From an uncultured Eubacteriales bacterium (GTDB lineage Bacteria > Bacillota > Clostridia > Oscillospirales > Oscillospiraceae), in contig UROF01000030.1 in assembly GCA_900549475.1 (NCBI GenBank), positions 1 through 30,320 of the forward strand: a stretch of DNA of 30,320 nucleotides, in the 5' to 3' direction. A model generated the notes under the pieces. That model was not told the origin of the DNA, did not search any database, and saw nothing but the letters and a program-made list of their open reading frames with translations. Below, piece by piece: positions 23,913 through 30,320 of this stretch. Positions within the stretch are counted from its first letter, which is position 1. The number at the start of each line of letters is the position of its first letter. A program made the position numbers and the translations under genes.

Positions 23913-24241
23913 TCTGCCGCCTCCTTCCGCTGCCGGAGCAGCGCCCAGCGGTATACGACCTGATCCCGCCATAGCACGGCTCTGGCCTCCTGGACGATCA
24001 GGGAAAGTTCGGGTGTATCCACTGCGTCTCCGGCAGACAGCGGCTGACGGCCGCTGCCCAGATAGAGCCATTGCTTGGTGCTGACAGCGCCCAAAGGAGA
24101 GGGAGAGAAGGGCAGTGCCTCCTGCTGCCTGAGAACAGGCTGGAGAAAAGCCCGCAAAGATATGGGGTCTCCAGAGGCCCGGGGAGTAAGCGTAACGCTC
24201 TGACCATAGCGGGAGAGAAGCTGATCAAAGGAGCCTGTCAT
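23909..24241 (-). CDS. Head-tail adaptor/stopper protein
   Basis: The 110-residue protein starts MTGSFDQLLSRYGQSVTLTP and has the beta pattern DPISLRAFLQPV and TKQWLYLGSGRQPLSAGDAV, the usual look of small head-closure proteins of the XkdH/gp10-like class. The ATG at 24241 overlaps the upstream stop (ATGA) and has GAGAGG ahead. It is placed between connector and terminator genes, as in siphophages and myophages. The named role is by fold pattern and position. Confidence 0.65.
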   Translation of the reverse strand: MTGSFDQLLSRYGQSVTLTPRASGDPISLRAFLQPVLRQQEALPFSPSPLGAVSTKQWLYLGSGRQPLSAGDAVDTPELSLIVQEARAVLWRDQVVYRWALLRQRKEAAE

Positions 24242-24597
24242 CCTCTCACCCCCCAAAAAGCGAAGGTGTCGTCCCGCCAGTAGGGGGCCATCAGGGCGTC
24301 AGCCTGCTGTTGGAGGGAGGATGCGGCGCCGCCGGATGGAGCGGAAAAGCGCATGCTCACCTCGCCGGCGGTAAACTGCTCAATGTTCCCGGCGCCGCGG
24401 CAGGAGAGAAGTCCCGCGGCGGCGGAGAGAGCGGCGGCGCAGGTGAAGGCGTCGGCGCAGTCCTCGGGAGTCACCCCATCGGACAGCCGCCCGGCGATCT
24501 GGGCTTCCGCGCAGGAGCAGAGGCTGTCCAGCAGAGGCCGCTCCTGATCAGAGGGGGAGACAATGGCTTCCGCCAGGGAAAGAATTTTTTCGTGCAT
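24238..24597 (-). CDS. Head-tail connector protein (gp6-like)
   Basis: The 119-residue protein is mainly helical (ILSLAEAIVSPSDQERPLLD and AFTCAAALSAAAGLLS) with a short beta end, matching gp6/YqbG-like connector subunits that attach to the portal. It follows the capsid gene by about 110 bases holding two strong hairpins. The motif GRLSDGVTPEDCADAFTCAA is the kind seen in DNA-packaging connector families. Function is inferred from position and secondary structure. Confidence 0.6.
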   Translation of the reverse strand: MHEKILSLAEAIVSPSDQERPLLDSLCSCAEAQIAGRLSDGVTPEDCADAFTCAAALSAAAGLLSCRGAGNIEQFTAGEVSMRFSAPSGGAASSLQQQADALMAPYWRDDTFAFWGVRG

Positions 24598-24620
24598 GGT
24601 TCTGCGCTTCCTTTCAGTAC

Positions 24621-24688
24621 GCCTGCCGCCTGTGGGGAGACGGGCGGCAGGCCGGGTGTTCCGGCGGAGACGACCAGCCTCCGCCGGA
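24621..24688 (-). terminator. Two strong hairpins behind the major capsid gene
   Basis: Two perfect 10-bp stems, 24660-24688 (TCCGGCGGAG/CTCCGCCGGA) and 24621-24652 (GCCTGCCGCC/GGCGGCAGGC), fill the only large gap in the operon. They lack T-runs. They likely stabilise the capsid mRNA or partly stop transcription, so capsid protein is made in excess. Confidence 0.55.
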
Positions 24689-24707
24689 GCAGGTGCGAAG
24701 GGAACTA

Positions 24708-25739
24708 TCAGATGGTAAGGACCTTTCCGGCATCGGCGTAAAGCTTGGCAAAGCCGGAAATGCTGGTGATGGCGGCCCGCTCCACCTGACGGTCAATGAG
24801 CTTGTCATATTCCACCATCACCTCGCCGGCGCTGACCATCTCCAGGGCGTAGTTGCGGTCCAGACCGATGAGCTTGCCCTCGGGCATGGCGCTGGTGCGC
24901 AGAAGGGTGGCCCCCAGAGGAGAGGCCAGGGTGCCGGTGCCCTGGAAGTTGAGGCCGGTGAGGGGGTTCTGGAACTCTTCCATCTTCAGCATGTCCAGCA
25001 TTACGGCGTTGGGCACCAGGATGGTGTTCATGGTATAGGGGTCGAACTGGGCCCAGAAGTCCAGCAGTGCCTCATAGGAGAGGGTGCCGCTGGTGCCGCC
25101 GATGGGCGGAGTGCCTACGGTAAGGCTCTGGGCGGGGTTGTCGTTGCCGTCACCGTTGATGATCACGTTGATGGCGTCCTCCAGATGCATCCGGGCGATG
25201 TGGCTGCCGATCTGGCGCAGGGTGATGGAAAACAGGTCCAGCCGCTGGAAACGGATGGCCTCGTAGGAAGCCACCAGCATACGGCCCCGCTTGTGGAGCT
25301 TCACCAGGTTGGACTGGGTGCGCACGCTGGTCTGAGGCAGAGCTGCGCCTTCCTCCACCCGCTTGAGGGACTTTTCGTCCTCACTGGGGACGGAGTAGAT
25401 GGAGCGGTAGTCCATGCCGTCGAACTGGGTGACGGTAGCGGTGATGAAGGGGAGGACGTTGTCCTCCTCCATGCCCTGGCGCACCACCCGGGAGACGAAC
25501 TCAGGGAAGAGGACGGCGGACTCGGTGGTGCGGAAGAATTTTTCCACCATGTCGGAGCGGCTGCCCTTGACGTGGATGTCAAAGCGCTTGAGCTGGCGCT
25601 GGAAGGCGTCCAGCCCCTCCAGGGGAGTGCCACGATAATTTTCGCTGGGGTCAGCGGCCTCCAGCACCTGGGTGAAGGATTTGCCGGCCTCGCCGTACAT
25701 ACCTTTTTCCAGTTTCAGATTGTCATAAGTGTAAGCCAT
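24708..25739 (-). CDS. Major capsid protein (HK97 fold)
   Basis: The 343-residue protein forms the head shell. It has an N-terminal helical region (residues 1-60), the E-loop/spine area (VVRQGMEEDNVLPFITATVT, then AALPQTSVRTQSNLVKLHKRG), the MHLEDAINVIINGDG segment and a C-terminal part with VPNAVMLDMLKMEEFQNP and LIGLDRNYALEMVSAGEVM, all in the order found in coat proteins of the XkdG class. No separate scaffold gene is near; the N-terminus or the protease may take this role. It is placed between the decoration-like gene and the connector gene. Confidence 0.88.
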   Translation of the reverse strand: MAYTYDNLKLEKGMYGEAGKSFTQVLEAADPSENYRGTPLEGLDAFQRQLKRFDIHVKGSRSDMVEKFFRTTESAVLFPEFVSRVVRQGMEEDNVLPFITATVTQFDGMDYRSIYSVPSEDEKSLKRVEEGAALPQTSVRTQSNLVKLHKRGRMLVASYEAIRFQRLDLFSITLRQIGSHIARMHLEDAINVIINGDGNDNPAQSLTVGTPPIGGTSGTLSYEALLDFWAQFDPYTMNTILVPNAVMLDMLKMEEFQNPLTGLNFQGTGTLASPLGATLLRTSAMPEGKLIGLDRNYALEMVSAGEVMVEYDKLIDRQVERAAITSISGFAKLYADAGKVLTI

Positions 25740-25757
25740 GATTTTGTGCCCCTTCCT

Positions 25758-26093
25758 TTACAGCAAAATGGTGACGGTCTTGGCGGTGGTGTCGGCGCTG
25801 ACCACCAGATACTCCCGACCACTCTCGTCAGTTTTTACGCCGCCGGCGCCATTGGCGGAGAGCTTGGCATAGCCCACAGAGGGGACGGTGCTGCTGTAGG
25901 GCACGGTGACAAAGCCTGCCACCTGGACGCAGCAGGCGTCATCCTTGACGCATACCGCCACACCGCAGAAGCTGTTGCCGTCACTGCAGGGGGCCACAGT
26001 GTCCCGGTCGCTCATTTTGACTACCTGGCCCTCGGTACCGGTACCCAGAAAGGTGGCGCAGACCTGGCCGATGCCATGAAAAGAAACGCTCAT
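25758..26093 (-). CDS. Small head decoration-like protein
   Basis: The 111-residue protein is beta-rich (EGQVVKMSDRDTVAPCSDGN, AGFVTVPYSSTVPSVGYAKL) with six cysteines, ending VVSADTTAKTVTILL. Its place between protease and major capsid, its size and its beta pattern fit head decoration or capsid-stabilising proteins. No motif decides it. A ribosome-binding site GGAGGAT precedes the ATG, and the capsid gene starts 18 bases after its stop. Confidence 0.55.
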   Translation of the reverse strand: MSVSFHGIGQVCATFLGTGTEGQVVKMSDRDTVAPCSDGNSFCGVAVCVKDDACCVQVAGFVTVPYSSTVPSVGYAKLSANGAGGVKTDESGREYLVVSADTTAKTVTILL

Positions 26094-26109
26094 AGTTGGA
26101 ATCCTCCTG

Positions 26110-27033
26110 TCAAATCAAAAATGCGCCGTCTTCTTCGGCGCGGGGGACGGTGGGGGTGGACCGCAGCTGAGGTTTGGGCGGGTAGATGGTGTCCAGCTGG
26201 GAGCGGCAGCTGCGGGTCAGCTCCAGCAGCTCCTTTTCCTCCAGCTTTTCCGTGATCCCGGCGAAAACGCCCAGATCCAGAGACGTATCCACCAGTCCCG
26301 CCAGCCGTACCAGTTCCTTCCGGAGCCCTGCCAGGTAGGACCGGCCCATGCCGGCCTCCTTTTCGAGAGCTTCCAGCTGCCGTAGCCCCGCAGGGGAGTG
26401 GGCCAGCAGGCGGCGCAGGTTGCCGTCCCCTTCGCCCTGGGCAAAGGCCTTGATGACCCCGGCCTTTCGCTGGGCGGGTACGGCCACAAAGCTCCACTCA
26501 TAGGCATCAGTGGGGTCCTGAAGGGTAAAGTAGCACAGTTTCCCATCGTAGGTCTGGCCCCGCTGGTGGCTGCAGTTGGTCTGCCCGCAGATGGAGCATA
26601 CGCTCCGGGCTACACTGCAGCCGATGCTGACCTCTTTTTTGATGCCGCCCTCGATCTCCTGAATCAGGTCACTGTTTTTATCGCTGCGGAGCATGTAGGC
26701 ATAGCCCTTCAGATAGCGGCAGGGTTCTCCGGCGGCGGTAAGGCCCGGCTCCTGGCACAGCTCGGTGCGGTAGATCCGGGCGGTCTGGCCCTCAGCGGAC
26801 CAATTGTGGTCAAAGATACCGCTTTTCCCCACAAACAGCTGACTGAGGATGGACAGGGCGGGGATGTCAAAGCGTTCCCAGTCCCGGTCCACCTCGTTGT
26901 CGCACAGACGCACGGCGAAGGTGTACACCTGCTCCGGCGTCAGAGTTGTTTTGGCCAGGCTGTTGATGAGATCCATATCCTCCTGAGAGATCTGGTGTTC
27001 CATCACACAGCCCGGCTGTTTTTTTACATCCAA
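26110..27033 (-). CDS. XkdF-like prohead protease with zinc-knuckle motif
   Basis: The 307-residue protein probably matures the head. The N-terminal 197 residues include FDHNWSAEGQTARIYRT (H76), GGIKKEVSIGCSV with a serine (S136) in the place of prohead-protease active sites, and the ending YEWSFVAVPAQRKAGVIKAF. Between them is a CSICGQTNCSH motif (C146, C149, C154, H156) that looks like a zinc knuckle. A helical C-terminus (200-300) could serve as scaffold. The start is TTG 27033, with AGGAGG 9 nt upstream; the first ATG (27003) has no such site. The assignment rests on these motifs and position between portal and capsid. Confidence 0.7.
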   Translation of the reverse strand: MDVKKQPGCVMEHQISQEDMDLINSLAKTTLTPEQVYTFAVRLCDNEVDRDWERFDIPALSILSQLFVGKSGIFDHNWSAEGQTARIYRTELCQEPGLTAAGEPCRYLKGYAYMLRSDKNSDLIQEIEGGIKKEVSIGCSVARSVCSICGQTNCSHQRGQTYDGKLCYFTLQDPTDAYEWSFVAVPAQRKAGVIKAFAQGEGDGNLRRLLAHSPAGLRQLEALEKEAGMGRSYLAGLRKELVRLAGLVDTSLDLGVFAGITEKLEEKELLELTRSCRSQLDTIYPPKPQLRSTPTVPRAEEDGAFLI

Positions 27034-27085
27034 ACAGGATCGCCTCCTATTAAAAATAGCAGGGGCAGAGCGGGGGAGCGAGGGG

Positions 27086-28261
27086 TTAAGACAGGGCCCG
27101 CTCCGCCGCATCATTTTCCAGGGCCAGCTTCCTGGTCTGCTCCCGGTACCAGCCGGCTTTGGCCTCCTCCAGCAGATCCTGAAGGTTGATGTCGTCCCAC
27201 TCTACCTGAAAGTCGCATCCATAGCCATGCATCCTCAGCCAGAGAGAGCAGATGCGCTCGATCACCGGAGTGAGGGAGCGGCGTATGGCGGTCATCTCTG
27301 TGGTAAGGAGGTCCGCCTGCTGGGTGCTCATCCGCTCGGTGCTGGACCAGCTGAGTCCCAGCATGAAGGGCGGGATGCCGGTCTTGGAGACCAGCTGTTC
27401 CAGAATCTGTCGAATGGGCACGGAGCTGTCCAGGATCTGATTGTCCGCGCCGATGACTTTAATGTCCACATCGCCTACGGCTACAAAATCCCGCACGTTT
27501 CCGCTGCGGGTGCGTTCCATAGCTCTGCTCCACTCGCTGGCCAGCTGCTGGCTTCGCTCCTGGGCCATGCCCCGTTCCAGTTCTCCGGCCTGGGGTTTGT
27601 AGACTACGGCAAAGCGTACATTGCCCATCCGTTCCCAGTTGGCGCCGATGGCGTGGTAGATCTTGCCCAGCAATTCTGTGAGGAAGGGCATAGACCGCAG
27701 CATGGATACGCCGTAGGGACAGTAGGTCTCCGGGTTAAAGGGGGTGAAGAGGAGCAGCTGCTGGCAGGGGAGAGGGGAGATCTGCCCATAGGCGTCCATA
27801 GCGCACAGGGTAAAGTCCAGAGGGTTGTCCCCCTCTTTGATCTGAATATCCTCCACCCGGCCGCAGAGAAGAGCGGCAATATCCCTGCCGTCCCCGGTAG
27901 GAACGATCTCGCCGATCCCCCGTCCGAATACCAGCATGGAATCCAGGTATTGATCCACGAAGGCGTTAATGCCCTGCTGTCCCCGGCCGGTAGGGACATG
28001 CTCCAGGAACAGTTTGAGTTCCTTCTCTGCCTGTGGGTCACTGCAGGTGGCGCTGACGCCGCCGCACAGACGGATGATCTTGTAGATGCAGGCGTCCACC
28101 AGAGGAACGGCCTCCCGGATGGCCCGGTACAGCTTTGCTTCTCCTGGCTGCAAAGGGACATAGCCTGCCAGCATACCGAAGGGAGGCGCGTCGCCCCTTC
28201 GAATCTGGGGGGAGGCGGCTACCGCTCCGGCAGCCTCATGTTTCCGCTTAAACAGTCCCAT
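27086..28261 (-). CDS. Portal protein (PBSX family)
   Basis: The 391-residue protein forms the dodecameric ring through which DNA is pumped. It starts MGLFKRKHEAAGAVAASP and has the family segments YRAIREAVPLVDACIYKIIR, INAFVDQYLDSMLVFGRGIG, and the C-terminal SKTGIPPFMLGLSWSSTERM, followed by helices at the end. The ATG at 28261 is chosen: AAAGGAG is 11 nt upstream and MGLF is a common portal start. An ATG at 28285 would place that site inside the gene. It lies 42 bases behind the large terminase, as in most tailed phages. Confidence 0.92.
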   Translation of the reverse strand: MGLFKRKHEAAGAVAASPQIRRGDAPPFGMLAGYVPLQPGEAKLYRAIREAVPLVDACIYKIIRLCGGVSATCSDPQAEKELKLFLEHVPTGRGQQGINAFVDQYLDSMLVFGRGIGEIVPTGDGRDIAALLCGRVEDIQIKEGDNPLDFTLCAMDAYGQISPLPCQQLLLFTPFNPETYCPYGVSMLRSMPFLTELLGKIYHAIGANWERMGNVRFAVVYKPQAGELERGMAQERSQQLASEWSRAMERTRSGNVRDFVAVGDVDIKVIGADNQILDSSVPIRQILEQLVSKTGIPPFMLGLSWSSTERMSTQQADLLTTEMTAIRRSLTPVIERICSLWLRMHGYGCDFQVEWDDINLQDLLEEAKAGWYREQTRKLALENDAAERALS

Positions 28262-28303
28262 CCATTGAAAAACTCCTTTATACATTATATATAAGGCAAC
28301 GGC

Positions 28304-29629
28304 CTACCAGATGGGCCGCTCGACGCTGCCGGCAAAGAAGGAGGTGCTCCGCTGCTCCGGTTCCACGATGGTGGCGGCGAAGTAGCGCATGTCGTCCATG
28401 GCGTGGTCATCCTCCTTGCGGGGGGCGTCGTGGCCGCCGCCCTGATCGGCCCAGCGGTAGAGCGCCATCTCCCGGAGACAATCCTCGCAGCCCTGGCAGA
28501 TCACCAAACGGCCCTGTTTCAGGAGGCTGGCGGTGATACGGATGCCGGAGAGGACGTCATTGTTGGCTTTGATGACGCGATAGCCCGCCTGACGCAGGGC
28601 GGTGATGAAACTGGCGGCGGAGGGGTCCACCACCACGCAGCGGATGGAGCGCCCGGCCGCCAGGCGCTCCAGAGCCGCGGTGTACTCCTGATCGGTCAGC
28701 TGCACGCCGGTGCGACGGGATGCGTAATAATACTCCTCCATCCGGTACCAGACGCCGCGTTGCCGGCCCCACAGGCCGAAGGAACAGGGATTGGCGGTGC
28801 CATAGTCCACAGAGATGCAGTACTCCTCCATATCACCCTCCGGCCGGGGCCGCGCGTCCCTGGCGGGATCAAAGAAGTCGTACACCAACCCTTTGGCGGC
28901 GGTCCATTCCCCCAAAATGAACCGCCGGTAGAAGGCACCGCTGTAGCTGGAGCGGTAGCGCTGCCGGATACGGGGGGAGAGGGAAGGATTGTCATCCATG
29001 GTAAAATGGAGGTATAATGCATTGTGCTGCTCCGCCTTCAGGATCCACTCCTGATAGAACCAGTGTTGGGGCCCTTCCGGGTTACAGTTGAACCATAGCC
29101 GGGAGCCGGAAACACTGCACCGGGCCACAGCCTGTTCCACGAAGCTCCGGGGCATCAGTGCCACCTCATCCAGTAGTACCCCTGCCAAGGTGACGCCTTG
29201 GATCAGGGCGGCGCTGCCCTCATCTTTTCCACCCATTAGGCAGAAGCGGTTTTCCCGGTTGCCTCGTTTGAGGATCAGCAGATTTTCACTGCGTTTTTCC
29301 CGGCATTGGAAACCTAAGTCCTTCAGCAAAGGTATCAGTTCCTGAAGCAGATTCCGCCGCAGGGAGATCACGCTTTTGCCGCAGAAAGCGAACTGCTGAT
29401 GATTGAAGCAGGTCATAGCCCAGCAGGCGAAGCTCAGTCCCATGCATAAGGTTTTTCCGCTGCGCACGGCCCCGTCGCAGATGATGGCGTCGAAGCGCCG
29501 GTCAGCGGATCGGGGGCTCCACCAGGCCATGACCCGCCGCTGCTTCGGGGAGAAGCGCTTGATATTCAACCTTGACCACTCATTTCCATTAAGAATCGTT
29601 TTCCTCCATACCGCAGCTGTCCAGAGCAT
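28304..29629 (-). CDS. Terminase large subunit (TerL)
   Basis: The motor that packages DNA and cuts it. Counting from the first ATG, Walker A is GAVRSGKT (53-60), Walker B is LLDEVALMP (D153, E154), and the nuclease aspartates are D274 (ISVDYG), D334 (VVVDPS) and D411 or D412 (AMDDMRY), so ATPase and nuclease are both complete. Length is 441 residues. The first ATG (29629) overlaps the small terminase by 41 bases and has no good ribosome-binding site. A TTG at 29569 (NIKRFSPKQ...), 20 bases behind the small terminase stop, is a possible true start. Confidence 0.95.
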   Translation of the reverse strand: MLWTAAVWRKTILNGNEWSRLNIKRFSPKQRRVMAWWSPRSADRRFDAIICDGAVRSGKTLCMGLSFACWAMTCFNHQQFAFCGKSVISLRRNLLQELIPLLKDLGFQCREKRSENLLILKRGNRENRFCLMGGKDEGSAALIQGVTLAGVLLDEVALMPRSFVEQAVARCSVSGSRLWFNCNPEGPQHWFYQEWILKAEQHNALYLHFTMDDNPSLSPRIRQRYRSSYSGAFYRRFILGEWTAAKGLVYDFFDPARDARPRPEGDMEEYCISVDYGTANPCSFGLWGRQRGVWYRMEEYYYASRRTGVQLTDQEYTAALERLAAGRSIRCVVVDPSAASFITALRQAGYRVIKANNDVLSGIRITASLLKQGRLVICQGCEDCLREMALYRWADQGGGHDAPRKEDDHAMDDMRYFAATIVEPEQRSTSFFAGSVERPIW

Positions 29630-29828
29630 CCAGCAGGGCGGCCATACCGTCCTCGCTGCCGCCCAGGGCTTCCAGCAGCAGGGAGATCGCCTTTACACGG
29701 TCCGTAAATTTGATCTCGATCACACCGTTGCTGCCCTTTTTGAACTCCGCCACGCCCCACAGATCCAGCGTACTCAGTCGTTTTTCCGGGTGCAGGGCCA
29801 AAGAAATGGCGTCGTTGGGTTTGGACAT
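29589..29828 (-). CDS. Terminase small subunit, N-terminally shortened
   Basis: The 79 residues from the first ATG read MSKPNDAISLALHPEKRL, then VAEFKKGSNGVIEIKFTDRVKAI; this matches the C-terminal half of clostridial small terminases, which usually are near 150 residues with an N-terminal DNA-binding helix-turn-helix. The same frame reads upstream through 18 more codons that also look like the family (ELEREQLLETLGKIA) to an in-frame TGA at 29883-29885, then 14 codons to an ATG at 29925-29927, then a TAG. No helix-turn-helix can be read in either part. The gene is either cut short, restarted at an unusual codon, or specialised. It precedes TerL, as expected. Confidence 0.65.
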   Translation of the reverse strand: MSKPNDAISLALHPEKRLSTLDLWGVAEFKKGSNGVIEIKFTDRVKAISLLLEALGGSEDGMAALLDALDSCGMEENDS

Positions 29829-29920
29829 TGCGATTTTTCCCAGAGTCTCCAGCAGTTGTTCTCGTTCCAGCTCCGTATCCCATCACCGTCCCTTCATCAC
29901 CAGAGGGGATTCACGCTTTT

Positions 29921-29940
29921 GTTGCATGAAGGGATGCAAC
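29921..29940. promoter_or_regulatory. Inverted repeat ahead of the small terminase
   Basis: GTTGCAT/ATGCAAC (7-bp arms, 6-bp gap) covers the in-frame ATG at 29925-29927 of the region upstream of the small terminase. It could be a protein-binding site or a hairpin hiding that start codon. I find no convincing promoter for the minus-strand operon in 29887-30060, and no gene there. Confidence 0.4.
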
Positions 29941-30070
29941 CAGGCTGTAAAAAATCCCTATTGATGAAGAGCGACAGTCCGTTCAGGCAGGACAAACCGG
30001 CGGAAAAAGGGGAAAACAGACGGCTTAGGCGGCATCTCCTATAGAAAAAGGCAAAAAGGAGAGGGAAACG

Positions 30071-30093
30071 TGTAACATTACAGTTATGTTACA
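30071..30093. promoter_or_regulatory. Inverted repeat, operator candidate
   Basis: TGTAACAT and ATGTTACA (8-bp arms, 7-bp spacer) lie 16 bp upstream of the -35 box of the plus-strand promoter at 30109-30138 and within about 250 bp of the phage-like operon start. The symmetry is that of a dimeric regulator site. The regulator is unknown. Confidence 0.5.
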
Positions 30094-30108
30094 AACCAGC
30101 TTCTCCCA

Positions 30109-30138
30109 TTGACACTTGGCCTCCCCGCGTGATAAACT
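30109..30138 (+). promoter_or_regulatory. Promoter of the rightmost RNA
   Basis: A perfect TTGACA (30109-30114), an 18-bp spacer, then TAAACT (30133-30138) with TGA just before it, giving an extended -10. Predicted transcription start is near 30145. A consensus -35 with no protein-coding start behind it suggests a stable RNA. Confidence 0.6.
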
Positions 30139-30144
30139 TCATCC

Positions 30145-30320
30145 GTAAACCGAAGAAGGCCCTTCCTGCCGTTCTTCCCGGGATAGATACGGGACCGGCT
30201 AGCCACGGTATGTGTTCCGGTGCGAACGATGGGCTGGATTTTCCGAGGTTTGCGAAAATAGGGGTAAGGGGCTTGGTGCTGACCTTGAAGCGCGAAACAG
30301 CGGCGTGGAAATGTGCAGGA
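30145..30320 (+). ncRNA. Probable structured non-coding RNA, 5' part (continues off window)
   Basis: No good open frame follows the promoter. Instead the 176 bases present form hairpins: GAAGAAGGC with GCC-G-TTCTTC (30152-30177, one bulge), CCCG/CGGG (30177-30193), GTTC/GAAC (30214-30227) and ATTTTC/GAAAAT (30238-30259), separated by purine-rich linkers such as GGGGTAAGGGG. I do not recognise it as tmRNA, RNase P, SRP, a T-box or 6S RNA. The raiA-type RNA of Firmicutes is one possibility I cannot confirm by eye. The 3' end lies outside. Confidence 0.45.

Larger units (their letters stand above)
16258..29828 (-). mobile_element. Compact contractile phage-like cluster (GTA-like or domesticated prophage)
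   Basis: Nineteen genes on one strand run from terminase to endolysin: small and large terminase, portal, protease, decoration-like protein, major capsid, two or three connector proteins, tail terminator, sheath, tube, a repeat protein, LysM protein, hub, spike, gp25, gpJ, gpI and endolysin. Many neighbours overlap by 1-7 bases. No integrase, repressor, replication, portal-proximal morphogenesis, holin, tail fibre or long tape measure gene is present. Base composition matches the host genes. The block lies between cstA and a probable structured RNA, and I see no flanking direct repeats that would mark att sites. All frames except the small terminase look intact, so this is either a kept, specialised particle or a remnant prophage. 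Confidence 0.75.

Noticed and set aside
29566..29886. 106-codon minus-strand frame overlapping the small terminase
   Set aside because: Its text (GTRTTAGDSGKN...) has no family pattern, while the overlapping frame reads as a clear small terminase C-terminal half.
29830..30060. Missing helix-turn-helix half of the small terminase in another frame
   Set aside because: I read all three minus-strand frames in this stretch and found only short frames with stops and no helix-turn-helix-like text, so a simple frameshift does not restore it.

Overview
The window looks like a chromosome segment from a gut-type clostridium of the Oscillospirales (Flavonifractor/Lawsonibacter-like; inferred, not proven). 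The housekeeping genes are GC-rich, ribosome-binding sites are strong AGGAGG types, the phage-like genes resemble those of Firmicutes PBSX-type elements, and the mobile genes resemble clostridial integrative elements.

Layout. (1) 1-5544, plus strand: right part of an integrative mobilizable/conjugative element. It holds the tail of a RepA-like helicase, a 310-bp array of hairpins that is probably the transfer origin, MobC, a MOBP-type relaxase with a second gene nested in another frame, a small unknown protein, and two tandem large serine recombinases. The second recombinase has lost its usual C-terminus. (2) 5522-9394, plus strand: an AT-rich gene with its own promoter, encoding a ~1255-residue protein with a nuclease-like N-terminus and a long helical body. 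It is a candidate defence gene. (3) 9421-9718, minus strand: tRNA-Leu(UAG) with its own promoter, a shared bidirectional terminator, and a 44-bp direct repeat of the tRNA 5' half. (4) 9802-14464, plus strand: the tightly coupled housekeeping operon pdxY-thyA-folA-recG plus a small DUF6774-like gene. (5) 14481-15932, minus strand: cstA, facing that operon across a terminator. (6) 16258-29828, minus strand: a 13.6-kb single-direction block of 19 densely packed phage-like genes, from terminase to endolysin. It has a head, a contractile tail and a baseplate, but no integrase, repressor, replication gene, holin, tail fibre or conventional tape measure. (7) 30071-30320, plus strand: an inverted repeat, a promoter and the 5' part of a probable structured RNA that runs off the window.

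How it works together. Region 1 is a self-contained DNA mobility module: processing at oriT by MobC and relaxase, and excision/integration by serine recombinases. thyA and folA form the dTMP/tetrahydrofolate cycle, and recG is transcribed with them. Region 6 can in principle make a DNA-packaging contractile particle but carries nothing for its own lysogeny or replication. Its small terminase lacks the N-terminal DNA-binding half. Together these make it the best candidate for an undescribed system: a gene-transfer-agent-like or otherwise domesticated particle. A decaying prophage remains the simple alternative.

Start codons were moved from the longest open frame where a ribosome-binding site argued for it; these cases are noted per gene. 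No homology search, folding program or alignment could be run. Family names rest on motifs read by eye.
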